Both the position numbers and the translations under genes were made by a program. A DNA stretch of 64,000 bases from Methylobacterium nodulans ORS 2060 (GTDB taxonomy: Bacteria; Pseudomonadota; Alphaproteobacteria; Rhizobiales; Beijerinckiaceae), in contig NC_011894.1 of NCBI RefSeq assembly GCF_000022085.1, forward strand, positions 2,693,501-2,757,500. The letters are read 5' to 3'. Of the stretch, positions 23,439-30,634 are shown one piece after another. The notes under the pieces were generated by a model. The model saw only the letters and a list, made by a program, of their open reading frames with translations. It was not told the DNA's origin and did no database searches. How positions within the stretch are numbered: the stretch's first letter is position 1; every line of letters starts with the position of its first letter.

Positions 23439-24253
23439 CGATGCGCATCCGCTGGAGCGATAACGACCGCTACTTCGGTCCCTTCACTTACGCCCGCGCA
23501 GAGCGCGGATATCGCCCTCTGGCGATCGTGCTCGGATCCGGCGATGACGATGACTATCCCGGCTGCCGGCTGCGTGTCAGCGGCTTTGGTCATACACTCA
23601 TCCTTGCCCTGCCGGCGATCATCAAGCCGTGGCGGCGCAAGGTGTACGCGCAGACGTGGGATGCAGCGACCATCGAACGGCTCGGCCGCGACTGGTACTG
23701 GGACAGCCATGAACGGCAGTATGGCGTTTCGGTCTCTGATGGATTCCTTCAGGTCTTCCTCGGCGCCCAGACACACGACAGCACGACAACTCAGAGCTGG
23801 TCGTGCTTTCTGCCATGGACGCAGTGGCGGCACGCCCGCTCCTCTTTCTACGGTTTGGAGGGCGAGCACTTCTGGACCGAGCCGCCGAGGAGGGGAAATC
23901 TGCTCGGCGCTGGCGGCTGGTGGGCAGCCCGTCACGCAGCCGAAGAAGCCTGCCCGTCGCGCACCTTCGCGTTCACGGACTTCGACGGCGAAGCGCTGAC
24001 CGCACGCACCCGCATCGAGGAGCGCGAGTGGCACTTCGGGACGGGCTGGTTCAAGTGGCTGTCGCTGTTTCGGCGACCGAAGATCCGGCGCTCGCTCGAC
24101 ATCCGCTTTTCCGGTGAGACCGGGCAGCGCAAGGGCTCCTGGAAGGGCGGCACGATCGGGCACAGCATCGACATGCTGCCCGGCGAACTGCACGAGGCCG
24201 CGTTCCGTCGCTACTGCACCGAGAACAACATGAGCTTCGGAGGCGCGCTGTGA
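23435..24253 (+). CDS. Hypothetical phage protein, tryptophan-rich
   Basis: 272 residues from GTG 23435 or, more likely, ATG 23441, which has GGGGAGGG ten bases upstream. It is unusually rich in Trp, Phe and Tyr (RDWYWDSHERQYG, WSCFLPWTQWRHARSSFYG, GTGWFKWLSLF) and predicted to be soluble and beta-rich. Proteins with this look occur in recombination modules of rhizobial phages, but I do not know a function. It lies upstream of the YqaJ/RecT pair in the same operon. Confidence 0.6.
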   Translation: MTMRIRWSDNDRYFGPFTYARAERGYRPLAIVLGSGDDDDYPGCRLRVSGFGHTLILALPAIIKPWRRKVYAQTWDAATIERLGRDWYWDSHERQYGVSVSDGFLQVFLGAQTHDSTTTQSWSCFLPWTQWRHARSSFYGLEGEHFWTEPPRRGNLLGAGGWWAARHAAEEACPSRTFAFTDFDGEALTARTRIEEREWHFGTGWFKWLSLFRRPKIRRSLDIRFSGETGQRKGSWKGGTIGHSIDMLPGELHEAAFRRYCTENNMSFGGAL

Positions 24254-24561
24254 CGCCCGCCGAAGCCTCCCAGACCTTCCGCGTCCTCCTGGAGGCGCTC
24301 GGCTGCCCAGCCCCGTGGGCGGTCGTGGAGCGCTCCGGCCGCATGATCGTCGACGCCGAGGGCAAGCCCTGCGCTTCGGCGATGCCGGTCGCCTCGGTGG
24401 CCATCGTGCACGACCGGGCGGAGGTCATTTGCTCGGCGATCAACGCGATGGCCAGTGTCCTGCCGGCGGGCGCCATGGCGCCGCTCGACCCGGCCCACCT
24501 CGACGCGCTGTCGGCCGAGACGGCGCATTTCCTCCGGCGCGTTGGCGGAGGCGCGTCGTGA
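24250..24561 (+). CDS. Hypothetical phage protein
   Basis: 103 residues. A central beta hairpin (WAVVERSGRMIVDAEGKPCA) precedes helices in the C-terminal half (DRAEVICSAINAMASVLP). It overlaps the genes on both sides by four bases. The shape recalls small early phage proteins; no function assigned. Confidence 0.55.
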   Translation: MTPAEASQTFRVLLEALGCPAPWAVVERSGRMIVDAEGKPCASAMPVASVAIVHDRAEVICSAINAMASVLPAGAMAPLDPAHLDALSAETAHFLRRVGGGAS

Positions 24562-25508
24562 AGATCGAGCGCCACCGGATCAACCCGGCCAAGGACCGCG
24601 CCGGCTGGCTCGCCTTGCGGGCCCAGGACATCACCGCCTCGGTCGCGGGCGCCATCCTCGGCGTCCACGAGTACACGACCCGCTTCGAGCTCCACGCGCT
24701 CAAGGCCGGGCACCTCTCCGAGGATCCGACCGAGACCCCGGCCATGCGCCGGGGCCGCCTCCTCGAGGACGACGCGCTGCAGATCCTCGCGGAGGATCGG
24801 CCGGGCTGGAAGGTCACCCCGGCGAACAATGTCTACCTGCGCGCCCCCGAGCTGCGGATCGGCTGCACGCCGGACGCCTATGCCGTCGACCCTACCCGGC
24901 CGGGGCGGGGCGTGATCCAGGTCAAGACCACCTCGGACATCGTCTCCCGGCACAAGTGGCGGACCGAGAGCGGCGAGGTCGAACTGCCACTCTGGATCGC
25001 CGTCCAGGCGATCGTAGAGGCGAAGCTGACCAAAGCCTCTTGGGCGGCGGTGGCGCTCCTCGTCGTCGGCCACGGCCTCGATCTGCACGTGGTCGAGATC
25101 CCGCTGCACGTGGGGATCTGGGATCGCCTCGTGCAGGAGGTCGGCACCTTCTGGCAGGGCGTCGCGGACGGCGTGCCACCGCCGGCCGACTACAGCCGCG
25201 ACGGCGATGCCCTCGCCGCCCTCTACCCGCCGGATGACGGCCTGCCGGTGCTCGACCTGTCGGGCGACAACCGGGCGCCCGCCCTGATCGATGAGCGCGC
25301 CGCCGCGGCTGCCGCGATCCGCGCCGCCCAGGAGACCAAGAAGGCCCTCGATGCCGAGCTGGTCGAGAAGCTCGCTGGCCACACCCAGGCGACCCTCGGT
25401 GACGGCCGGGTGGTCGTCCGCAAGATGATCGCCCGCGCCGCCTACGCCGTCGCGGCGACCTCCTTCCCGCAGATCTCCATCCGCAATCCCCGAAAGGCAG
25501 CCGCATGA
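24558..25508 (+). CDS. YqaJ-family viral exonuclease
   Basis: 316 residues from GTG 24558, which overlaps the previous stop and has GGAGG at good spacing. The YqaJ/lambda-exonuclease core is clear: RAGWLALRAQDITASVAGAIL, AMRRGRLLEDDAL, the metal-binding region LRIGCTPDAYAVD and RGVIQVKTTSD with the catalytic E/Q-x-K type pair, and a C-terminal helical extension. It would resect double-stranded ends 5'-3' and hand single strands to the RecT protein encoded next. Confidence 0.9.
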   Translation: MKIERHRINPAKDRAGWLALRAQDITASVAGAILGVHEYTTRFELHALKAGHLSEDPTETPAMRRGRLLEDDALQILAEDRPGWKVTPANNVYLRAPELRIGCTPDAYAVDPTRPGRGVIQVKTTSDIVSRHKWRTESGEVELPLWIAVQAIVEAKLTKASWAAVALLVVGHGLDLHVVEIPLHVGIWDRLVQEVGTFWQGVADGVPPPADYSRDGDALAALYPPDDGLPVLDLSGDNRAPALIDERAAAAAAIRAAQETKKALDAELVEKLAGHTQATLGDGRVVVRKMIARAAYAVAATSFPQISIRNPRKAAA

Positions 25509-26509
25509 CCGCTGGAGCCCTCACTCTGTCCGATGCCGAGCGCCGCGTGGCCGAGCGCGTTGATCCCGTCGCCACCGCGGCCCTGTCCGTATCCGCCGAG
25601 AGCGGCGGCGTCGCGTTCGCCAATGCCGGCCAGCTGATGGAGTTCGCCAAGCTGATGGCCGTCTCGTCAGCGGGCGTCCGCAAGCACCTGCGTGGCAACC
25701 CGGGCGCCTGCCTCGCGATCTGCACCCAGGCCGTCGAGTGGGGGATGTCGCCCTACGCGGTCGCGAACAACTCCTACTTCGTCAACGACCAGATCGCCTT
25801 CGAGTCGAAGCTGGTTCAGGCCGTCATCCTGAAGCGCGCGCCGATTAAGGGCCGGATCCGGTTCGAGTACACAGGCGACGGCGACGAGCGGCGGTGCCGC
25901 GCCTGGGCCCGTCTCGCCGACGAGCCGGACGAGGTGGTCGACTACCTCTCCCCGCCGCTCGGCAAGATCACGCCGAAGAACTCGCCCCTGTGGAAGCAGG
26001 ACCCCGACCAGCAGCTCGCCTACTTCTCGGGTCGGGCGCTTTGCCGGCGGCACTTCCCGGATGTGTTGCTCGGCGTCTACGCGGACGATGAGATCGAGCC
26101 AGCCCCGGCGCGCGGGCCGGAATCGGCGCGGGATGTGACGCCCCGCGGGCTGGGCGCGAAGCTCGACGCGCTGGCGGCCGGCCCGAAGGCGCCGCCTCCC
26201 GCGACTGATGCCGTGGAGGCCTTCACCGCGCCGGAGGAGGCCGGTCCGGCCGAGGACGACTTCCCGGGAGGTGACGCGCTTGTCACCCCTCCGACCGAGC
26301 GTGAGACCAGCGCCGACGAGGATGCGGACGGCGAGGACAAGTGGCTCGGCGACCCCGAGCATCCCGACTTCCAGGCCGGCGCCCGAGCCAAGGCCCGCGG
26401 CAACAAGCGGAAGTGCCTGAATCAGCCGATCGCGAACGACCCTGAGCGGCTGAGCCGCTGGTATGCGGGTTGGGACAGCACCGAGGCTCCCCAGGGCGGG
26501 GAGGGCTGA
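25505..26509 (+). CDS. recT: RecT-family single-strand annealing recombinase
   Basis: 334 residues. Residues about 40-200 match the RecT core: GQLMEFAKLMAVSS, NPGACLAICTQAVEWGMSPYAVANNSYF (landmarks ICTQAVEWGMSP and ANNSYFVNDQIAFE), then QLAYFSGRALCRRHFPDVLLGVY. The C-terminal third is acidic and low complexity up to a short conserved-looking tail. Paired with the YqaJ nuclease it forms a phage recombination system. Confidence 0.9.
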   Translation: MTAGALTLSDAERRVAERVDPVATAALSVSAESGGVAFANAGQLMEFAKLMAVSSAGVRKHLRGNPGACLAICTQAVEWGMSPYAVANNSYFVNDQIAFESKLVQAVILKRAPIKGRIRFEYTGDGDERRCRAWARLADEPDEVVDYLSPPLGKITPKNSPLWKQDPDQQLAYFSGRALCRRHFPDVLLGVYADDEIEPAPARGPESARDVTPRGLGAKLDALAAGPKAPPPATDAVEAFTAPEEAGPAEDDFPGGDALVTPPTERETSADEDADGEDKWLGDPEHPDFQAGARAKARGNKRKCLNQPIANDPERLSRWYAGWDSTEAPQGGEG

Positions 26510-26512
26510 CCG

Positions 26513-26998
26513 ATGCGGGCCCTTCCCATCACAATCACGGCCGATGACTCGGGGCACTTCAACCTCACCGTCGGGCACGGCGAAAATACCCAGCACGCGA
26601 CCGGCCTCGCGTGGGACGAGCTCCTCGGCATGGTGGGTGTGCTCACCCACCCCGAGATCCGGTCTGCGCCGTACGGCATCAGCAAGGTCCGCGCGGCGGC
26701 TGGTGCCAAGCGGGGCGAGTCCGCGCCAGACGTGGCGCCATGCGTCCCGCGGCGCGAGAAGCCGCCGGCGCCGGATATGGCGGAGATCCGCCTGCCAGCC
26801 GAGACGGCTTACCAGATCGCGGCCGGCCTCGCCGACCTGCTCTGGTGGGCGAAGGGTTTCAACGCCGCGCGTCCGACCGAGGCCACGACCACCGACGATC
26901 GCGCACCGTGCCTCGAGCGACTGCGTGAGGTGCGCAGCCTTCTCCTCGGTGCCGCCAATGCGGCGCGCGGGGTGAAGGACGCCGAGATCCCGTTCTGA
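26513..26998 (+). CDS. Hypothetical phage protein
   Basis: 161 residues. The N-terminal strand region (ITITADDSGHFNLTVGHG) is followed by a Pro/Arg linker and a C-terminal helical part (AETAYQIAAGLADLLWWAKG). It starts three bases after recT and is probably in the same transcript. No family recognised. Confidence 0.55.
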   Translation: MRALPITITADDSGHFNLTVGHGENTQHATGLAWDELLGMVGVLTHPEIRSAPYGISKVRAAAGAKRGESAPDVAPCVPRREKPPAPDMAEIRLPAETAYQIAAGLADLLWWAKGFNAARPTEATTTDDRAPCLERLREVRSLLLGAANAARGVKDAEIPF

Positions 26999-27008
26999 GG
27001 GCGCTGCG

Positions 27009-27455
27009 ATGCTCGGCACCACCGCGCCCCAGGCCGTCCGCCACAACATTCGCTCGCGCCGCACTCACGCCGCGCGCGAGGCGGTGGAGCGGCCCGTCCT
27101 GCCGCTGCCGACGATCATCATCGTGGAGGCCTGCGGCTACGACACCGCACTCGCCAACCCCGGCGCCGTGGTGCTGGACAAGGCTTATCGCTGCCTCCGG
27201 TGCGGCCGGCATCGCCTCGACCTCCGTCAGGTCGGCACGTTCGAGCTGCTCGCCTTCCTGTTCAGCGAGCGGGTCGGGCTGGCGGTGAGCCGCGCCGACG
27301 CCATGGCCGCCGCCCGCCCCGGCAAGCCGATGAGCGACGCCCGGCAATCCCAGCTCGTGCGCCGCGCCAACGCGGTGCTCGCCCCTCTGCACCTGCACGT
27401 CGAAACGATCTGGGGCGGCTCCCTCCGCCTCGTCGCCATCCCGGGAGACGCCTGA
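27009..27455 (+). CDS. Hypothetical protein with possible winged-helix C-terminus
   Basis: 148 residues. A zinc-ribbon-like pair (RCLRCGRHRL) at about 60-68 is followed by a segment, QVGTFELLAFLFSERVGLAVSR, and a final hairpin VETIWGGSLRLV. The second half resembles the winged-helix output domain of OmpR-type regulators. The reading is by eye and a DNA-binding role is inference. Confidence 0.5.
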   Translation: MLGTTAPQAVRHNIRSRRTHAAREAVERPVLPLPTIIIVEACGYDTALANPGAVVLDKAYRCLRCGRHRLDLRQVGTFELLAFLFSERVGLAVSRADAMAAARPGKPMSDARQSQLVRRANAVLAPLHLHVETIWGGSLRLVAIPGDA

Positions 27456-27457
27456 CC

Positions 27458-27877
27458 ATGCGCGCTGCTGATCTCCGCGATTACGACTTTCCGAGCCTCG
27501 CCGACGCCGCCCGCAAGGAAGCGGACAAGCACAGTGCCGAGCTCGCGCAGGCGTTCGAGTGGCAATCGACCCTCATCGGTAATTGGCCGGGTCAGCATCG
27601 GGACCTGAAGCGGATGCGCGCGCACGCCACGGCGCAACGGGACGACCTGCGCCGGCTCCAGGACTTTGCCGAGTTCTATGGGCTCTACGCCGACCGGCTG
27701 CAGCCGATCCTCGAAGCCCTGGAGCGCGGCGAGGAGGTGACCATCCGCCAGAGCCGGGCGGCGGAGCTGGTCCGGCCGCGCAGCGCGATCCCGGTGCGGG
27801 CCCACTGGCCGGTGATGCGGCGGCCCGGGACGGTGATGGGGCCGGTCGTGGTCGCGATGGCGGCGGAGGTGCGGTGA
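27458..27877 (+). CDS. Hypothetical phage protein
   Basis: 139 residues from ATG 27458, immediately after the previous stop. The protein is helical (ADAARKEADKHSAELAQAFEW; DLKRMRAHATAQRDDLRR), ending in a basic tail with MRRPGTVMGPVVV. The frame is open further upstream (to 27200) but that part overlaps the previous gene. No function known. Confidence 0.55.
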   Translation: MRAADLRDYDFPSLADAARKEADKHSAELAQAFEWQSTLIGNWPGQHRDLKRMRAHATAQRDDLRRLQDFAEFYGLYADRLQPILEALERGEEVTIRQSRAAELVRPRSAIPVRAHWPVMRRPGTVMGPVVVAMAAEVR

Positions 27878-27963
27878 TGCGCGACGGTCTGTCGTCGTGC
27901 CTCGATGCCGTGCGCCGGGAGCAGACGCCCTCCGATCAGCCCGCCGCCGGAGGGCTGCACTGA
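27877..27963 (+). CDS. Possible 28-aa peptide
   Basis: ATG 27877 overlaps the previous stop (TGATG) and its TGA at 27961-27963 overlaps another ATG. The peptide (MRDGLSSCLDAVRREQTPSD...) is too short to judge. It contains one arm of an inverted repeat (GCCCTCCG ... CGGAGGGC, about 27927-27955) that could end the opposite-strand PilZ transcript. Confidence 0.3.
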   Translation: MRDGLSSCLDAVRREQTPSDQPAAGGLH

Positions 27964-27967
27964 TGGC

Positions 27968-28300
27968 TCAATCCTCCGCCGGTCTGGAGCGCAGGGGTGT
28001 GCGTCCTTTCGCGTCCACGAAGCGAACGCCCATCTTACGCCCGCGCCGCCATCGGAGCTCGCAAGCGCGATCCACATGCAGCGAGCCGACAACTAACCTG
28101 AAGTGCTCCGAAACCTCAGCTGAGGGCTCAACCTCTAGCATCGCGCCGATCTCACTCTTGTTCCAGACGAGACAGTCAATCAGCAAAGCACGATCACCCA
28201 TCACGATGCACCCGAGCTTGAATGCATCTGTGCGCTTTGCTCTGCGGCGCTCGTGCAGCATCGGTGAAGTCACGCTGGACATGGCCAGCACGTCTGGCAC
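27968..28300 (-). CDS. PilZ-domain protein (prophage cargo)
   Basis: 110 residues from GTG 28300; ATGs at 28282 and 28261 are alternatives and none has a good ribosome-binding site. The PilZ signature is present: the ERRRAKR stretch (RxxxR) and NKSEIGAML (N-x-S-x-x-G), then RRGRKMGVRFVD. PilZ domains bind cyclic di-GMP. The gene opposes the rightward operon around it, like three further cargo genes nearby. A single-domain PilZ protein could act as an adaptor altering host motility or surface behaviour in lysogens; that is inference. Confidence 0.72.
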   Translation of the reverse strand: MPDVLAMSSVTSPMLHERRRAKRTDAFKLGCIVMGDRALLIDCLVWNKSEIGAMLEVEPSAEVSEHFRLVVGSLHVDRACELRWRRGRKMGVRFVDAKGRTPLRSRPAED

Positions 28301-28378
28301 AGGCCGGTTAAAGTGCGCTGAACATCAGGCAGACATTTGTTCGGGGTGTGCGGTATTCACACTGCGAGGTCCGCACTG

Positions 28379-28417
28379 ATGACCCGCTCCCTCGTGATCG
28401 ACAGCTTCGCGGGCGGT
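28379..28417 (+). pseudogene. 5' remnant of a cytosine-C5 DNA methyltransferase
   Basis: After GAGG, an ATG at 28379 encodes MTRSLVIDSFAGG, which is how phage C5 methyltransferases begin (motif I, F-A-G-G-G). The expected continuation is lost after 13 codons, where the sequence becomes antisense to the cargo gene that ends at 28427. I read it as a truncated dcm-type gene. Confidence 0.5.
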
Positions 28418-28426
28418 CTATTCCGT

Positions 28427-28678
28427 CTAATGCACCGCGAAGTTCTTAACATCATAGATTTCGTACAGGATCGGTATCATTCGGCGGATCGCGTCGACAG
28501 CCGTGTTCGCCTCGTCACCGGCTTGCGCATCCACATCGATAACGAACGAAGGCAAAACCGTTACGTCGGTGCGTGGCCCGATCCGAATGCCTCTGATATG
28601 CTCGCCGCCTGGAACGCGGCGAATGTGCTGCAAGAGGATATCAGCGATTTCGGTTCGCGTCTTCGACTTGCGTTTCAT
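28427..28678 (-). CDS. Small cargo protein, paralogue of 29793-30044
   Basis: 83 residues from ATG 28678 (MKRKSKTRTEIADILLQHIRR). Aligning it with the gene at 29793-30044 shows the same plan: a helix ending in VPGGEHI or LPGCQNI, two strands (IRIGP; FVIDVDAQ against FCIFTDDDD), and a final helix ILYEIYDV against HFYKAYDV. A TTGACA-like box lies upstream on the minus strand. The family is unknown to me; related small proteins appear to be common in Rhizobiales genomes. Confidence 0.6.
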   Translation of the reverse strand: MKRKSKTRTEIADILLQHIRRVPGGEHIRGIRIGPRTDVTVLPSFVIDVDAQAGDEANTAVDAIRRMIPILYEIYDVKNFAVH

Positions 28679-28755
28679 GTAGATCCGCCCCTGCGCCGCG
28701 GGCGTATGACTCGTGGGTGCCCAGCTGTCCCTTACATTTGTCAAAGGGAAGCGGC

Positions 28756-29700
28756 ATGACCTCCGCTCGCCTCACAGAACTGTGCGCAAACGGCGAGAAA
28801 CAGCTTGTGGCCGCGCCCCCGCCCGAGCCGACCCGGCCGCTCCTGCGCTGGCACGGCGGCAAGTGGCGCCTCGCCCCCTGGATCGTCCGGCACTTCCCGG
28901 CACACCGGACCTACATCGAGCCGTTCGGCGGCGGAGGTTCCGTCCTGCTGCGCAAGCCAAGGGTCTTCTCGGAGCTCTACAACGACCTCGACGGTGACGT
29001 CGTGAACCTGTTCCGGGTGCTGCGCTCGCGGCGCGCCGCCGAGCTGATCCACCGGCTCACGCTCACCCCGTTCGCGCGCGACGAGTACCTGGCCGCCTAC
29101 GAGCCGGCCGAGGATGAGGTCGAGCGGGCTCGTCGTCTCCTCGTGCGGTCCTTCATGGGCCGCTCGTCGAACTCGCACAGCCTCGTCCGAGCCCGCGGCC
29201 GGTCCGGCTTCCGGCGGATGTCGGGCTATCGCTCCAAGGCCGACCGCAACTGCACGACACCATCCCGGGATTGGGCGAACTATGCCGACGCCCTGCCGGC
29301 GATCATCGAGCGGCTGCGGGGCGTGGCGATCGAGCAGTGCGACGGTCGCGATCTCCTGCGCACCCGCGACCATGCCGGGACGCTGTTCTATGTCGACCCG
29401 CCTTACCTGCCGAGCACGCGCACGACCGATGTCGGGTACGCGCATGAGCTGACCGAGGACGCGCAAGCGGAGCTGCTCGAGCTGCTGGACGAGCGCCAAG
29501 GCTTCGTCGTGCTCTCCGGCTACCCGTCCGAGCTCTACGACCGCCGCTTGGCGCACTGGCTGCGGGTCGAGGCGGCCAGCATGGCCGATGGCGCTCTGCC
29601 CCGCACCGAGGTGCTGTGGATCAACCCGCGCGCGGCTGCCCGCCTCTCCGCCTTCGGCAGCGTGCTCGCCCAGGCGCAGCTCTTCGAGGTGCGGCCATGA
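28756..29700 (+). CDS. Dam-type N6-adenine DNA methyltransferase (D12 class)
   Basis: 314 residues from ATG 28756 (MTSARLTELCANGEKQL). D12-class motifs: motif X/I LLRWHGGKWRLAPWI and YIEPFGGGGSVLL, motif IV FYVDPPYLPS, and VVLSGYPSELYD near the end. No restriction enzyme is adjacent. It would methylate adenines to protect phage DNA or alter regulation. An upstream ATG at 28717 is possible but the MTSAR start recurs in neighbouring remnants, supporting 28756. Confidence 0.9.
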   Translation: MTSARLTELCANGEKQLVAAPPPEPTRPLLRWHGGKWRLAPWIVRHFPAHRTYIEPFGGGGSVLLRKPRVFSELYNDLDGDVVNLFRVLRSRRAAELIHRLTLTPFARDEYLAAYEPAEDEVERARRLLVRSFMGRSSNSHSLVRARGRSGFRRMSGYRSKADRNCTTPSRDWANYADALPAIIERLRGVAIEQCDGRDLLRTRDHAGTLFYVDPPYLPSTRTTDVGYAHELTEDAQAELLELLDERQGFVVLSGYPSELYDRRLAHWLRVEAASMADGALPRTEVLWINPRAAARLSAFGSVLAQAQLFEVRP

Positions 29701-29792
29701 CGTCCGCCCGCCTCACAGACCCGGCTGTCCTTCTCCCCGTCAACGACGTGCGAGAGAGCCAGCAGCTTCCGAGCTTCGGCTGCTCTCTCGAC
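29697..29792 (+). pseudogene. Second MTSAR-type gene start, truncated
   Basis: ATG 29697 overlaps the dam stop and encodes MTSARLTDPAVLLPVNDVRE, repeating the first seven residues of the Dam protein almost exactly. After about 30 codons the frame turns into the antisense of the cargo gene ending at 29793. An inverted repeat (CGAGAGAGC ... GCTCTCTCG, about 29750-29791) lies at the junction and could terminate the cargo transcript. Confidence 0.45.
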
Positions 29793-30044
29793 TTACTGCA
29801 GCCGCTCATCCCAGACGTCGTATGCCTTGTAGAAGTGTCGGATTATGATGGCAACTTGCCGCACGATATCACCATGCGGTGCGATGTCATCATCATCGGT
29901 GAAAATACAGAACGCAGGATATGTGCGCGATGGTTGACGGCGCACAATCTCGATGCTGAAGATGTTTTGACATCCAGGCAAATGTCGCGCGTGTTTCAAG
30001 ACAAGCGCCTCGATTTGCGCGCGCGCCTTCATCTGACGGCACAT
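29793..30044 (-). CDS. Small cargo protein, paralogue of 28427-28678
   Basis: 83 residues from ATG 30044, with GGGAG nine bases upstream; an ATG at 30032 is the alternative. It has the layout described for its paralogue (helix, LPGCQNIFSIEI, TYPAFCIFTDDDD, helix HFYKAYDVW). The two copies are clearly diverged, so they are not a recent duplication. It opposes the flanking phage genes. Confidence 0.6.
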   Translation of the reverse strand: MCRQMKARAQIEALVLKHARHLPGCQNIFSIEIVRRQPSRTYPAFCIFTDDDDIAPHGDIVRQVAIIIRHFYKAYDVWDERLQ

Positions 30045-30121
30045 GGTCACCACTCCCACAGAGAGCGGAGCGCACGAATATTCCACGCCCACATTCGGTC
30101 ACAGGCAAGTGGAGATTTGGT

Positions 30122-30193
30122 ATGACCTCCGCCCGCTTCACAGACCTGTTCGCAGCCGGCGCGACCCGCCTCCCGTACGACGGCGGGATTAGT
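30122..30193 (+). pseudogene. Third MTSAR-type gene start, truncated dam-like
   Basis: ATG 30122 encodes MTSARFTDLFAAGATRLP, which matches the Dam N-terminus (MTSARLTELCANGEKQL) in pattern over 16 residues. After about 24 codons it runs into the antisense of the cargo gene ending at 30194. I read it as the 5' end of a second dam-type gene whose body has been replaced. Confidence 0.5.
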
Positions 30194-30518
30194 CTATTCA
30201 TCACTGTCCGCGCGATCCGTGCAACGAAAGCCGATCACGCACTCCGGGATGTCGTTTGTCCGCACGATGGTGCGCGCGATGCGCTCGCCCGGCTGGCAGA
30301 AGCTGCGATCACGCACAACCCGCACGGCCGTGCCGCCGTCCAGGCGGAGGTTGACGATGCCCCAGACCGCGACGGCGCGCGTGAGCTGCTGGCAGTTGCG
30401 GATGCGCGATGCCGAATCCTGTTCAGCCTCAACCGGTCCAGCCAGCGCGACGCTGCCGAGCAGGGCAGCGAGACACCGCGAGACACCGCGCCTGTGGGGT
30501 CAAACGATCTGCTCGCAT
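30194..30518 (-). pseudogene. Secreted cargo protein disrupted by a 10-bp tandem duplication
   Basis: From ATG 30518 the frame begins MRADRLTPQARCL and is then shifted by a perfect 10-base direct duplication, AGACACCGCG at 30471-30480 and 30481-30490 on the plus strand. Removing one copy gives a continuous 104-codon frame to TAG 30194: a signal peptide (CLAALLGSVALAGPVEA) followed by a mature domain with four cysteines (NCQQL, SFCQPGE, PECVIGFRC). As it stands, translation stops after 29 codons. It could be a recent loss or a reversible slip site. Confidence 0.7.
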
Positions 30519-30634
30519 GACGGGCGCGCTCCAGAGATTGGCCGCCCAGAACGCTGTGGCACCCGATCCGGATCCGCTTCCGCCTCACCCCGCCCTCAGG
30601 GCGCCCCGATCCCTCATCCGCAGGAGCCTGACCA

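Noticed and set aside
28337..28759. 140-codon plus-strand frame through the cargo region
   Set aside because: Beyond the MTRSLVIDSFAGG start it is antisense to the cargo gene 28427-28678, which has a homologue in the window.
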